Part shown: one piece after another, positions 7,693 to 16,640 of the stretch
Numbering within the stretch: position 1 is the stretch's first letter
Layout of the letters: each line of letters starts with the position of its first letter
Assembly (NCBI RefSeq): GCF_042684265.1
Contig: NZ_JBHULB010000082.1
Span: 62,001-126,000, forward strand
Source: Croceitalea marina
Lineage (GTDB): Bacteria; Bacteroidota; Bacteroidia; Flavobacteriales; Flavobacteriaceae
Length of the DNA stretch: 64,000 nt
Reading direction: 5' to 3'
Position numbers and translations under genes: made by a program
The notes under the pieces: generated by a model
Database searches by the model: none
Told to the model about the DNA's origin: nothing
The model's input: the letters and a program-made list of their open reading frames with translations, nothing else

Positions 7693-9996
7693 ATGGACCA
7701 ACTAAAAACACCTATGAAACTTACAAGAACACTTGCCCTGCTGCTTCTTGCGCTTGCTGTCTATTATAGTTTTAAATCCTTAATGCCGGCTTATAAAGGC
7801 AATGTTATAGTCGATACAGGCTCTTTTTCAACTGAGAATGCCTTAAAGCATGTAAAACAGCTTTCGTTACAACCTCATGCTGTTGGTTTTCCAGCCCATA
7901 CCAATGCGCTTGCTTATGTTATTGGTGAGCTTAAAAAAATGGGCTTGCAGACTATAACTCAAGAAGGTTATACCGCAGGTGATTGGGGCAATCTAAGCAA
8001 GGCCACAAATGTACTGGCCCGAATAGAAGGTTCTGAACAGGGTAAGGCATTGCTATTGATGTCACATTATGATAGCAATCCACATTCATCATTTGGCGCT
8101 AGCGATGCCGCTAGCGGTGTCGCCACAGTTTTAGAAGGCCTACGTGCTTTTTTAGAAGAAAATAAGAAACCGAAAAACGATATTATAGTTTTGATAACGG
8201 ATGCCGAGGAGCTAGGTCTTAACGGTGCCGATTTGTTTGTCAACAAACATCCTTGGGCAAAAGACGTAGGCCTCGTTTTAAATTTTGAAGCTCGTGGTAG
8301 TGGAGGGCCTAGTTATATGCTTATCGAAACCAATAGAGGAAATGGTAAGCTTATCAAAGAATTCACAAAAGCGAATCCTAAATATCCGGTTGCCAATTCA
8401 TTGGCTTATAGTATTTATAAAATGCTACCAAATGATACTGATTTAACTGTTTTTAGGGAAGATGGGGATATCGACGGCTTTAATTTTGCATTTATCGATG
8501 ATCACTACGATTACCATACTGCACTAGACAATTATGATAGACTTGATCGAAATTCACTTGTGCACCAAGGAAGCTACTTAATGCCACTTTTAAATCATTT
8601 TAGTAGTGCAGATTTAAACGATTTAAAGAGTCTTGACGATTACATTTATTTTAATGTTCCTTTCTTTAGATTGGTGTCGTACCCCTTTGAATGGATTTGG
8701 CCAATGTTCGCTCTAGCGATGCTGTTATTTAGTGGCCTTCTGGTTTTAGGTTTTAAAAAGAAAAAACTTGATGTAAAATCAATATTAATAGGGTTTTTGC
8801 CCTTGCTTCTTGTTTTGGTATTAAATGGTCTTTTCGGTTATTTTAGTTGGCCCTCACTTAAGTGGTGGTATCCTGATTATAAAGATATGCTCCATGGCTT
8901 TACCTATAACGGGCATACGTATATTTTATGTATGGTCTTTTTGGCCCTTGGGGTAAGTTTCTGGATTTACAACCGCTTCAAAAACATCAGCACTTCTAAT
9001 TTATTGGTAGCACCTATATTTATTTGGCTACTGATTTGTGGCTTGGTTTCGGTTTACCTCAAAGGTGCCAGTTTTTTTATAGTTCCTCTCTTTGGATTAT
9101 TGGCCGCTTTTATGGTTTATATCAATCAAGAAAAACCCAATGCCTTGCTATTATTGTTCTTGGCCTTACCTGGTATATTTATATACGCTCCATTTATTAA
9201 AATGTTCCCTGTTGGTTTGGGTCTAAAAATGATGGCTGCCGCCACTATTTTCACTACGCTTTTATATTTTATTGCAATACCGGTATTTAGGCAAATTAAA
9301 GCACCGATACGTTTGACCATTTTCGCATTCTTCTTGTTCGCCTTATTTGGTATTTCTGCGCATCTAGACTCTGGTTTCTCAAAAGAAAATCCAAAACCAA
9401 GTAGTTTGTTATATGTCTACGATGCCGACAATAATACCGCAAAATGGGCGACCTATGATAATAGGACTATTGCCTGGAACGGCCAATTTTTCGGTGAAAA
9501 GAAAAAACCGGTTTCAAATGAAGATTCCAATATTATAAGCAGTAAGTATAGTACAGGGTTTACCTATGTTGCCGAAACTGAACCAAAACCCATTGCCGGG
9601 CCAAGAATTGACGTTGTTCATGATTCAATTGTGGGCACAGAACGGATAATCTCACTATGTATTACACCACAACGCGATGTAAATCGGCTCGAAGTATTTA
9701 CAAACCCTATTGCTATTACAAAGGCTACTGTGAACAATATTGAACTTTCGGAATATTACTTAGAACATAGGCGATATGGAAAGCTTATTACGCATTATGT
9801 CTCCGATAACGACTTTACCGAAATAGAACTACATATTGCAAAAGATGATACTTTAGAACTGACTTTCTTTGAGGCTTCCAATGATTTATTGACCAATAGG
9901 CAGTTTTCGGTACCTGAAAGACCAAAAAATAGCATCCCAATGCCTTTTGTTTTGAACGATGCCATTTTGGTCACCAAAACTTTAAAGTTTGAATAA
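7693..9996 (+). CDS. membrane-anchored M28 family aminopeptidase
   Basis: A 767-aa protein: an N-terminal membrane anchor (residues 11-27), an M28 zinc peptidase domain (about 45-310) and a C-terminal region with about eight hydrophobic segments (330-560) plus a soluble tail. Metal-ligand candidates: His125 (SHYDS), Asp138 (ASDAASG), Glu172/Glu173 (AEELGLNG), Glu199 (NFEARGSGG) and His275 (HYDYHTALDN). The layout is that of the Fxna/ER-metallopeptidase-like M28 group. The catalytic domain probably faces the periplasm and trims peptides. An alternative start lies at Met8 (7714). The following gene overlaps its last codons. Confidence 0.88.
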   Translation: MDQLKTPMKLTRTLALLLLALAVYYSFKSLMPAYKGNVIVDTGSFSTENALKHVKQLSLQPHAVGFPAHTNALAYVIGELKKMGLQTITQEGYTAGDWGNLSKATNVLARIEGSEQGKALLLMSHYDSNPHSSFGASDAASGVATVLEGLRAFLEENKKPKNDIIVLITDAEELGLNGADLFVNKHPWAKDVGLVLNFEARGSGGPSYMLIETNRGNGKLIKEFTKANPKYPVANSLAYSIYKMLPNDTDLTVFREDGDIDGFNFAFIDDHYDYHTALDNYDRLDRNSLVHQGSYLMPLLNHFSSADLNDLKSLDDYIYFNVPFFRLVSYPFEWIWPMFALAMLLFSGLLVLGFKKKKLDVKSILIGFLPLLLVLVLNGLFGYFSWPSLKWWYPDYKDMLHGFTYNGHTYILCMVFLALGVSFWIYNRFKNISTSNLLVAPIFIWLLICGLVSVYLKGASFFIVPLFGLLAAFMVYINQEKPNALLLLFLALPGIFIYAPFIKMFPVGLGLKMMAAATIFTTLLYFIAIPVFRQIKAPIRLTIFAFFLFALFGISAHLDSGFSKENPKPSSLLYVYDADNNTAKWATYDNRTIAWNGQFFGEKKKPVSNEDSNIISSKYSTGFTYVAETEPKPIAGPRIDVVHDSIVGTERIISLCITPQRDVNRLEVFTNPIAITKATVNNIELSEYYLEHRRYGKLITHYVSDNDFTEIELHIAKDDTLELTFFEASNDLLTNRQFSVPERPKNSIPMPFVLNDAILVTKTLKFE

Positions 9997-10798
9997 AATC
10001 GTTGGGATCATTGGTTGCGGATGGCTAGGGCTACCACTTGCAAAAGAGCTACTTAATTCTGGCTATCGGGTAAAGGGTACAACGACATCAAACGCCAAAA
10101 TGGATACCTTAAAACGAGAAGGTATAGAAGGGTTTCATATAAATCTCAATGAAGACGGTATTACCGGGCAAATACAAAACTTTTTAGAAGGTCTGCATAT
10201 ACTTATTGTCAATGTTCCGCCAGGGCTAAGAGGCGATAATCCCGAAAATTATGTATCCAAAATGAAGTCTTTACTAAAAGAAATTCAGAAGGCTTCAGTA
10301 AAGCATATCGTTTTTGTGAGCAGTACTTCGGTCTACGGCAATGTAGAGGGTGAAATAACGGAAGCTGTTGCCCCAAGACCTATCTCAGAATCTGGCAAAC
10401 AATTACTACGCAGCGAAAAACTCTTTAGCGAAGTTAAAACCCTGAATACTGCTATTATTCGTTTTGGAGGACTCATCGGTGAAGATAGGCATCCTATTCA
10501 TCATCTTGCCGGAAAAAGCGGATTGAAGAACGGTGAGGAATTGGTAAACTTAATTCACCGAAAAGATTGTATCCATATCATTAAAACTATCCTTGAAAAG
10601 AACTATTGGAATTCAATTTTTAATGGAGTATACCCACTACATCCCTCTAAAAAAGAGTATTATACCAATGAGGCTATAAAACGCGGGCTACTTAAACCTA
10701 TATTTGAAAAATCTGCAGAAAAAATAGTTAAAAGATGTGTTGTTTGTAAGAATTTTCTTAATAATAATAATTTTCTATACACATCAATAATTTCTTAG
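9989..10798 (+). CDS. SDR-family NAD(P)-binding epimerase-like protein, TTG start
   Basis: A 269-aa Rossmann protein with the nucleotide-binding motif GIIGCGWLGLPLAKELL at the N-terminus, a VFVSSTSVYG strand and SGKQLLRSEKLF in place of the classical YxxxK (atypical SDR, YeeZ/GalE-like). No ATG lies near the N-terminus; the Rossmann motif requires a start at the TTG at 9989, which overlaps the end of the M28 gene by 8 bp and points to translational coupling. The product is short at the C-terminus (ends NFLYTSIIS). Substrate unknown. Confidence 0.8.
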   Translation: MNKIVGIIGCGWLGLPLAKELLNSGYRVKGTTTSNAKMDTLKREGIEGFHINLNEDGITGQIQNFLEGLHILIVNVPPGLRGDNPENYVSKMKSLLKEIQKASVKHIVFVSSTSVYGNVEGEITEAVAPRPISESGKQLLRSEKLFSEVKTLNTAIIRFGGLIGEDRHPIHHLAGKSGLKNGEELVNLIHRKDCIHIIKTILEKNYWNSIFNGVYPLHPSKKEYYTNEAIKRGLLKPIFEKSAEKIVKRCVVCKNFLNNNNFLYTSIIS

Positions 10799-10921
10799 TT
10801 CACCATATAAAACCTCCTTTTTACAACAATTAAGAACTATTTAAGTTAATTATACAGTTGAATATCAGCTACTTATACTCTAAATTTATACCTTTATTCT
10901 ATCGAATATAAAAGTATAGTT

Positions 10922-11296
10922 ATGGAAAATTCAAGATTAGGCACAAGAATCTTGATGGAAACAGAAAGATTGATTCTGAACAGTTGTTCAAAATCAAAGC
11001 TTTCAAAGAAATCAAAAGAACTACATTCTGCAATTCTCAGAAAGTATTATAATGCCGCCGATGTAAACATCGACTATGACAGGCAAAGAATAAATATGGA
11101 CGTTGTTTTGTGCGACAAAAATTACGACCCTAAAAAGGTAAACCTAGTCATTTCTACAATGCCATTGAGTCTCTCTTTTAAAGATATTTATTTTCTTCTT
11201 AAATCGTGTTTAGAGAAAGATGTGAAGAGTCTGGCGTTCTACGCCCGGTTATTGCGAGAGTACGCAAATAAAGATGTCACATATATGGCCCTTTAA
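10922..11296 (+). CDS. hypothetical cytoplasmic protein
   Basis: A 124-aa protein with no recognised domain. It has a basic, Ser/Lys-rich helix (residues 20-45) followed by a mixed alpha/beta part (INMDVVLCDKNYDPKKVNLVIS) and a helix with two Cys residues. No signal peptide. It has its own upstream AT-rich region (about 120 bp) and is followed by a strong intrinsic terminator, so it is a single-gene transcription unit. I do not recognise its function. Confidence 0.6.
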   Translation: MENSRLGTRILMETERLILNSCSKSKLSKKSKELHSAILRKYYNAADVNIDYDRQRINMDVVLCDKNYDPKKVNLVISTMPLSLSFKDIYFLLKSCLEKDVKSLAFYARLLREYANKDVTYMAL

Positions 11297-11315
11297 AAAA
11301 TTATAGTTGCTAATG

Positions 11316-11343
11316 AAAAAGATGTCTTAAGGCATCTTTTTTT
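11316..11343 (+). terminator. intrinsic terminator after 10922-11296 gene
   Basis: The stem AAAAGATG / CATCTTTT closes on a loop around TCTTAAGG and runs straight into a T tract of seven. It lies 19 bp after the stop codon, a standard Rho-independent terminator. Confidence 0.85.
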
Positions 11344-11391
11344 GTTTTAAACATAGTGTTTTCTTTAACAGCCTATTAGCCAATATTTTTA

Positions 11392-11399
11392 TAGTTTTG
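11392..11399 (+). promoter_or_regulatory. putative Bacteroidota -7 promoter element
   Basis: TAGTTTTG matches the Bacteroidota housekeeping -7 consensus TAnnTTTG and lies 21 bp upstream of the ATG at 11421. No clear TTG -33 element is seen at the usual spacing, so the call is tentative. Confidence 0.4.
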
Positions 11400-11420
11400 C
11401 CCCACTATAAAAGAAACAAG

Positions 11421-12116
11421 ATGAAAAAAACTTTGCTGGCCTTAGCATTTTTTACGGTTTTGGCAACTACCGCGCAAACAAAATCAGATTTACAATCACA
11501 CTACGAAGCATTCTATAAAGAGATGAAATTACAAGGTGATGTCAATGGTGTTATCAATGCATTAACGCATCTAAATGTACTTTCTCCCTCTCAGCAACGC
11601 AGAGATACCCTTGCTTTTGTTTATATGAAGAACAATCAGCACCTTCAAGCTTTAAATACTGTAGGTATTGAAAGTGAAGCTAACGATTCTGACTTAGCCG
11701 TACAAATTAAGGCCGTTTCCTTAAAGGCATTAAATCAACCACAACGTGCCATTGTACATTTTGAAACGATGTTCAAGCGAAATCCAAGTGCCTATGTAGC
11801 CTATGAGCTAGCCGACTTAAAAATACAGGTAGGCGATAGTGAAGGTGCGGCCACTAATATTGAGTATGGTCTGGCAAATGCCAAAGATGATATGAAATAT
11901 GCTTTCTATGAACGTCAGCAGCCTTATGAGGCTTCTTTAAAAGCCGCTTTTACACATTTAAAGGGTTTGGTACAGTTCAATACCAACAAAGAAGATATCG
12001 ATGCTGCCATTGTTTATATGGATGAAGCGCTAAAAATTGATCCCAATTTTAACTTGGCAAGCTTAAGCAAACAAGCTTTAGAGTCAAGAAAGCAAGCTCC
12101 ACCGACAGAAGAATAG
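11421..12116 (+). CDS. secreted TPR-containing protein
   Basis: A 231-aa protein with a signal peptide (MKKTLLALAFFTVLATTAQ) and helical repeats read as TPRs: SQQRRDTLAFVYMKNNQHLQAL, AVQIKAVSLKALNQPQRAIVHF, NPSAYVAYELADLKIQVGDSEGA and a C-terminal unit with ALKIDPNFNLA. I chose ATG 11421 because it begins the signal peptide; an upstream TTG at 11397 lies inside the promoter-like sequence. TPR proteins are protein-interaction scaffolds; the partner is unknown. A terminator follows. Confidence 0.82.
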   Translation: MKKTLLALAFFTVLATTAQTKSDLQSHYEAFYKEMKLQGDVNGVINALTHLNVLSPSQQRRDTLAFVYMKNNQHLQALNTVGIESEANDSDLAVQIKAVSLKALNQPQRAIVHFETMFKRNPSAYVAYELADLKIQVGDSEGAATNIEYGLANAKDDMKYAFYERQQPYEASLKAAFTHLKGLVQFNTNKEDIDAAIVYMDEALKIDPNFNLASLSKQALESRKQAPPTEE

Positions 12117-12137
12117 TGTTGCATGTAACCTAATAAG

Positions 12138-12163
12138 AAAGAGGCCCCTAAGCCTCTTTTTTT
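12138..12163 (+). terminator. intrinsic terminator after TPR gene
   Basis: The stem AAAGAGGC / GCCTCTTT with a short CCCTAA loop is followed by a run of T. It sits 21 bp after the TPR stop codon. Confidence 0.85.
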
Positions 12164-12252
12164 ATACAACTAACTGAATATTAAAGTTTAACATGCTTTT
12201 TTACAGTTAAAATCAAACTTATTTTATCTTTAGTTGTACCAAAATCAATTTT

Positions 12253-12717
12253 ATGAAACGAATTTTTACATTTGTCTTACTTCTAGTTATAGCTTCGTCA
12301 CTGAGTGCTCAAGATTCGAATACAGAAATCGCTGGTGTAAAGGCAGCTTGTTTAGACTATATCAATACATTTTACGAAGCCGATACTACATTGGCATATC
12401 GCAGTGTTCATAAAAGCGTTCGTAAAACAGGCTTCTATTTTAAGGATGATGAAAGTATATATTCCGAACAATTAGAGATGCCATTTGACAAACTGGTCGG
12501 GTTGGCAAAAAGATGGAATGCCAGTGGAAATAGAACGGATGAAAATTCTCCAAAAGAAGTAAAAGTCTTCGAAGTTTCCGATAAAACCGCCAGTGCCAAG
12601 GTAACCGCGGTTTGGGGAATAGATTACTTGAGTTTAATGAAAGAAAATGGAAAGTGGATGATTGTAAATGTACTTTGGCAATCGCCACCTAAATTTAGCG
12701 TATCACAAACAAAATAG
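12253..12717 (+). CDS. secreted NTF2-like (putative lumazine-binding type) protein
   Basis: A 154-aa protein with a signal peptide (residues 1-19, ending LSAQ) and one NTF2-like cone fold: the helix VKAACLDYINTFYEADTTLAYRSVH, the MPFDKLVGLAKRWN segment, then strands EVKVFEVSDKTASAKVTAVW and WMIVNVLWQ. This matches the 'putative lumazine-binding' NTF2 subgroup common in Bacteroidota. Ligand or reaction unknown. It converges with the next gene, with one base between the stops. Confidence 0.8.
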   Translation: MKRIFTFVLLLVIASSLSAQDSNTEIAGVKAACLDYINTFYEADTTLAYRSVHKSVRKTGFYFKDDESIYSEQLEMPFDKLVGLAKRWNASGNRTDENSPKEVKVFEVSDKTASAKVTAVWGIDYLSLMKENGKWMIVNVLWQSPPKFSVSQTK

Positions 12718-12718
12718 A

Positions 12719-13219
12719 CTATTTTTTCGCCTTTAGTTTTGCCGTAAGGGTACTATCATTTTCTTTCTTAAGAGCAACGAGTTCAGCAACATTTTCATTG
12801 GGTACTGCAATAGACAATACGTAATGCGCAATTTTCCAAGTACCATCTACTTTCTGTACCACTCCTGAACCTCTGCATAGACCCATTTGGGTATCTAAAA
12901 GCTCATCGAACCAAGCCGAATTATCGAAATCATGGCTATAAATGTTTCGCTCTACAGCGATAAAACTCCATGCCCTACCCTTATCAAAATGTGGTTTTGC
13001 ATACGCTCTAAATTCTTGATTTTGCCAATTTTCGGTCGCATCTGTGCCTAAAAACACCCCTTTTGAGGTCATTTTATCAAAATAAGCCTCAAAATCAGCA
13101 TCCGAAGCAGCTTGATGCCAAGAATCCAAAACCTTATCTATCGCTTTCCTTTCATCATCTTGTCCCAGACAAATAGCAGTGCCCAAAAAGAGAAGGGCAA
13201 TTATTGATTTAATTTTCAT
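12719..13219 (-). CDS. secreted SnoaL/NTF2-like protein
   Basis: A 166-aa protein with a signal peptide (residues 1-19, ending CLGQ) and an NTF2-like/SnoaL domain: IDKVLDSWHQAASDADFEAYF, then GVFLGTDATENW, the strand AWFDELLDTQMGLCRGSGVVQ and WKIAHYVLSIAVPNE. This pattern is typical of the 'nuclear transport factor 2 family' proteins in Flavobacteriia. It overlaps the upstream lipoprotein gene by 11 bp, so they form a two-gene operon. Confidence 0.83.
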   Translation of the reverse strand: MKIKSIIALLFLGTAICLGQDDERKAIDKVLDSWHQAASDADFEAYFDKMTSKGVFLGTDATENWQNQEFRAYAKPHFDKGRAWSFIAVERNIYSHDFDNSAWFDELLDTQMGLCRGSGVVQKVDGTWKIAHYVLSIAVPNENVAELVALKKENDSTLTAKLKAKK

Positions 13220-13706
13220 CGAGTATGAGTTTGGTATCTAGTTTATTGCTTACAATGATATTAAACTGGTATCTAAAAGCATTTCTTGCCGTTAGCATTT
13301 GTTTTACGGGTTCGTTGACATCGGTATTTTCGACCAAGCTCGCTTTGATCTTCAAAAGAAATGTTCTCAATACTTTTTGCCTGCTCCTTATCTGTGTTTT
13401 ATCAAATTCTTCGGGATATTTAGATTCCCTTAGGTTATTTTCTTTCTCTAACAAATCATCTATTGCCAACACCAAATCTTCGTTATTACCCGCACGATAC
13501 ATAAAATCAAAACTTTTTTGAAATGAGGTAAACTCTGCCCAATCTTTTAAAATTATCATGGCTTCAGCATTGATATCTTGCGTTTTTGGAGTATTCTGAA
13601 ATGCTGTAAACTCAGACAGATTTGCATCTGCCACTTCAGGTTGGGTTTCTTTTTTACAACTGAATACTATCCCGATAAGGAGAAAATAAATCCACAATTT
13701 CTGCAT
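13209..13706 (-). CDS. hypothetical lipoprotein
   Basis: A 165-aa protein starting MQKLWIYFLLIGIVFSCKK: a lipoprotein signal with Cys next to a Ser (FSC). The mature part is mainly helical (DWAEFTSFQKSF, LVLAIDDLLEKENNL, RSRQKVLRTFLLKIKASL). I prefer ATG 13706 to the ATG 15 bp upstream because it gives a normal signal-peptide n-region. It is the first gene of the operon with the SnoaL-like gene. Function not recognised. Confidence 0.7.
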   Translation of the reverse strand: MQKLWIYFLLIGIVFSCKKETQPEVADANLSEFTAFQNTPKTQDINAEAMIILKDWAEFTSFQKSFDFMYRAGNNEDLVLAIDDLLEKENNLRESKYPEEFDKTQIRSRQKVLRTFLLKIKASLVENTDVNEPVKQMLTARNAFRYQFNIIVSNKLDTKLILDEN

Positions 13707-13771
13707 AAAACGAAAGTACAAATTTTAAGATAAGCTATCTTTACGGGCCAATTCAATTAACTTCTTTTTAA

Positions 13772-14713
13772 ATGCAAAAATCCATTTTAATTATAGGCGC
13801 TTGTGGCCAAATTGGTACCGAGCTGACTATGGCCTTACGCGAAAAATATGGTGCAGATTCTGTAATCGCCAGTGATATTAGAGAAGGAAGCGACAGCTTA
13901 ATGCAATCGGGGCCTTTCGAATTATTAGATGCCACTGATTATGCCGCCATCGAAGATGTGGTAATGCATTACGAAATCGAAGAAGTGTATTTAATGGCCG
14001 CTATGTTAAGTGCCACGGCAGAGAAATTCCCCATGCGGGCCTGGAACCTGAATATGAATTCTTTGTTCAATATTTTAAATCTGGCCAAAGAAAAGAAAAT
14101 AACCAAGGTTTTTTGGCCTTCAAGTATTGCTGTTTTCGGACCCAATACACCAAAAGAGCAAACGCCTCAAAACACGCTTATGGAGCCAAGTACTGTTTAT
14201 GGCATCAGTAAACAATCTGGAGAGCGATGGTGCGAATATTACTTTAACAAGTTCGGGGTCGATGTGCGAAGCGTACGTTATCCTGGGCTGATTAGCTGGA
14301 AAACCCTACCAGGTGGCGGCACCACCGATTATGCCGTTGAAATCTATCACAAAGCTTTGGAGGATAAAAAATATACCTGTTTTCTGGCGGAAGGAACGAA
14401 ACTGCCCATGATGTTCATGGATGATGCGATAAGGGCCACCATTTCAATTATGGATGCAGATTCTGATACCCTTAAAATACGATCTTCATATAATTTAGGG
14501 GCCATGAGTTTCGGGCCTGAGGAAATTGCTGCCAGTATAAAAAATCACATTCCAGATTTTGAAATGAGTTACGAACCCGATTTTAGACAGGCCATTGCCG
14601 ATTCTTGGCCAAGTAGTATAGACGATTCTAAAGCTTCAGAAGACTGGAACTGGAAACCAGAGTTTGATTTAGAAAAAACCACTAAAGAGATGTTAGCGAA
14701 TTTGGGCAAATAA
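13772..14713 (+). CDS. SDR-type L-threonine 3-dehydrogenase
   Basis: A 313-aa extended SDR enzyme with the NAD motif GACGQIGTEL (residues 8-17), the SSIAVFGP strand with catalytic Ser/Thr region, and the YGISKQSGE motif (catalytic Tyr and Lys). The sequence around RYPGLISWKTLPGGGTTDYAVEIYHKAL and FLAEGTKLPMMFMDDAIRATISIM is characteristic of the GalE-like L-threonine dehydrogenases (L-threonine to 2-amino-3-ketobutyrate). Length fits the family. It converges with the RimK-fusion gene, leaving 8 bp between the stops. Confidence 0.88.
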   Translation: MQKSILIIGACGQIGTELTMALREKYGADSVIASDIREGSDSLMQSGPFELLDATDYAAIEDVVMHYEIEEVYLMAAMLSATAEKFPMRAWNLNMNSLFNILNLAKEKKITKVFWPSSIAVFGPNTPKEQTPQNTLMEPSTVYGISKQSGERWCEYYFNKFGVDVRSVRYPGLISWKTLPGGGTTDYAVEIYHKALEDKKYTCFLAEGTKLPMMFMDDAIRATISIMDADSDTLKIRSSYNLGAMSFGPEEIAASIKNHIPDFEMSYEPDFRQAIADSWPSSIDDSKASEDWNWKPEFDLEKTTKEMLANLGK

Positions 14714-14721
14714 CTTTTAAG

Positions 14722-16092
14722 CTAAATCTTAAATTTTAACTTCTTCTCAATGGCAACAATCATTTCGTTTGCAATGTCTTTGCCAGTTGCATTCTCTATA
14801 CCCTCCAATCCCGGGGAAGAATTAACTTCCAATAGTAAAGGTCCTTTATTAGATCTTATAATATCAACACCTGCAACTGCCAAGTTTAATACTTTCGCCG
14901 CCTTTAAGGCCAATTTTCTTTCTTCTTGGGTGATTTTTACAATAGATGCCAAACCACCTTGGTGAATATTTGCCCTAAACTCTCCTTTTTGGGCCTGGCG
15001 TTGCATACTGGCAACAACCTTACCGTTTACCACAAAACAACGAATATCTTGTCCGTTGGCTTCTTTAATAAATTCTTGCACCAAAATATTGGTCTGTACA
15101 CTTTTAAAAGCATTAATGACACTTTCTGCGGCCTTATTTGTTTCTGCCAGCACTACTCCCTTGCCCTGTGTACTTTCTAAAAGCTTGATAATCAAGGGTG
15201 CGCCATTGACCATTTTAATCAGATCTTTGGTATCAATCGGTGACTTGGCAAAACCTGTAATAGGAATATGTATATCATTCTTAGAGAACAGCTGCGAAGC
15301 GAAAAGTTTATCTCTTGATTGGCTTATGGCTTCAGCTGAATTCTGGCAATACACTCCCAAATTATCAAATTGACGTAATAAAGCACATCCATAAAAAGTT
15401 ACCGAAGGTTTTATTCTTGGTATGATGGCATCAAACTCATTAAGTATATTACCCCCACGATAACGAATCTCAGGGGAGCGGGCATCCAATTTCATGTATG
15501 CGAGCTCTACATTTAAAAAAACAATTTCATGACCCCTTGCCTCAGCAGCCTCAATGATACGTTTATTACTGTACAATTGCGGATTACTGGCCAAAAGCGC
15601 AATTTTTAAACCTGTTTTTTCCTTAAAAAAAGGGGCATATTTGGTATTAATCTCCGTTTCGGTAAAATCTTGCCGCAAATAGTTTTCTGCCGGATTAACG
15701 ATATATCGATTCGTCAATGCCTCTCGACCCAGCAGCATGCGAAACTCCATAGTATCACGATTGGCCAAGGTAAGTTCTATATCATAAGCCGCTTCGCCCA
15801 ACGTCAATTTGGTTTTAATTACTAACCGTTCTTCTGAGATACCTGAAGAACTTTTCACCATACGACGGTCTACCAAAAGTGCCTCGCAAGCAATTGAAAT
15901 ACTGCGGTTCTCTTGTAAAGGGTTGACCTCGAACTTAACCCATTCTTGACCTCCTTTGAGTACCACTTTTGTATTCGTTGCTTGAATTGAAGAAGTTTTT
16001 GCTCCAGAATCTATTCTTGCTTTGATGGCCGGTATTCCCAAACTCTCAAAAACGCACCACTCTTCACTACCTATAATTTGCAAGTCTTTCAT
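14722..16092 (-). CDS. RimK-family ATP-grasp ligase fused to a retropepsin-like Zn-protease domain
   Basis: A 456-aa two-domain protein. Residues 1-140 are the RimK-associated 'ATP-dependent zinc protease' domain, retropepsin-like, with the catalytic-type motif RIDSGAKTSS (Asp28). Residues about 165-455 are a RimK alpha-L-glutamate ligase: the pre-ATP-grasp part (LKIALLASNPQLYSNKRI), then the ATP-grasp fold with GAPLIIKLLESTQGKGVVL and the metal-binding end LLLEVNSSPGLEGIE. RimK ligases add glutamate to ribosomal protein S6 or to other amino-group acceptors. In many gammaproteobacteria the two parts are separate neighbouring genes, so this fusion suggests they act together. Confidence 0.88.
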   Translation of the reverse strand: MKDLQIIGSEEWCVFESLGIPAIKARIDSGAKTSSIQATNTKVVLKGGQEWVKFEVNPLQENRSISIACEALLVDRRMVKSSSGISEERLVIKTKLTLGEAAYDIELTLANRDTMEFRMLLGREALTNRYIVNPAENYLRQDFTETEINTKYAPFFKEKTGLKIALLASNPQLYSNKRIIEAAEARGHEIVFLNVELAYMKLDARSPEIRYRGGNILNEFDAIIPRIKPSVTFYGCALLRQFDNLGVYCQNSAEAISQSRDKLFASQLFSKNDIHIPITGFAKSPIDTKDLIKMVNGAPLIIKLLESTQGKGVVLAETNKAAESVINAFKSVQTNILVQEFIKEANGQDIRCFVVNGKVVASMQRQAQKGEFRANIHQGGLASIVKITQEERKLALKAAKVLNLAVAGVDIIRSNKGPLLLEVNSSPGLEGIENATGKDIANEMIVAIEKKLKFKI

Positions 16093-16143
16093 TTTTAAAG
16101 CAAAACAAGTTTTTGAAAAAAATTATCCCCTTACAACAAGGGC

Positions 16144-16560
16144 TTACTGCTCAAACATTTCATTGGCATCTTCGAAACATTTGAATTCTACAGTATATTC
16201 ATTTGGGTCTTCAATAAAAAAAGATCTATGCTCCCCGTTTTGTTGTTTAAGAAAAGTTACTTCAGTAGTGATTTCATAACTCGAAGCAACCAATTTCTTG
16301 TAAAGTAAATTCCAAGTTTCTCTATCTATAATTACTCCAAAATGGAAAGAAGGTAATATGGTATTCTCAAATTTATAGGACTTAAAAGAAAAGTCGAATT
16401 CACCAGATTTGGTAAAGGTTATTTGATTGCCGAATAAATTAATATCTAACCAAAGATGAGAGTTTCTGCCTTGCTCAGCCCCTAAAACATCAACATAGAA
16501 CGCTTTGGTCTCATTAATGCTTGAACATGGCAACGAAAGGTGAAAAGGTGCATTTTTCAT
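16144..16560 (-). CDS. VOC (glyoxalase/dioxygenase superfamily) protein
   Basis: A 138-aa VOC protein with paired beta-alpha-beta-beta-beta modules: APFHLSLPCSSINETKAFYVDVLGAE at the start and FFIEDPNEYTVEFKCFED at the end. The first-strand His, the DPNEYTVEF acidic residue and an internal His (PSFHFGVI) are metal-ligand candidates. Substrate unknown. It lies 51 bp upstream of the RimK-fusion gene on the same strand and may be co-transcribed with it. Confidence 0.85.
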   Translation of the reverse strand: MKNAPFHLSLPCSSINETKAFYVDVLGAEQGRNSHLWLDINLFGNQITFTKSGEFDFSFKSYKFENTILPSFHFGVIIDRETWNLLYKKLVASSYEITTEVTFLKQQNGEHRSFFIEDPNEYTVEFKCFEDANEMFEQ

Positions 16561-16640
16561 GTAAACAGTTTAAAGAATTAATACTTGAAAGACGTCAAGT
16601 TTCGAATAGAAAAATCACGTTTTCTAAAATCAAAATATAT

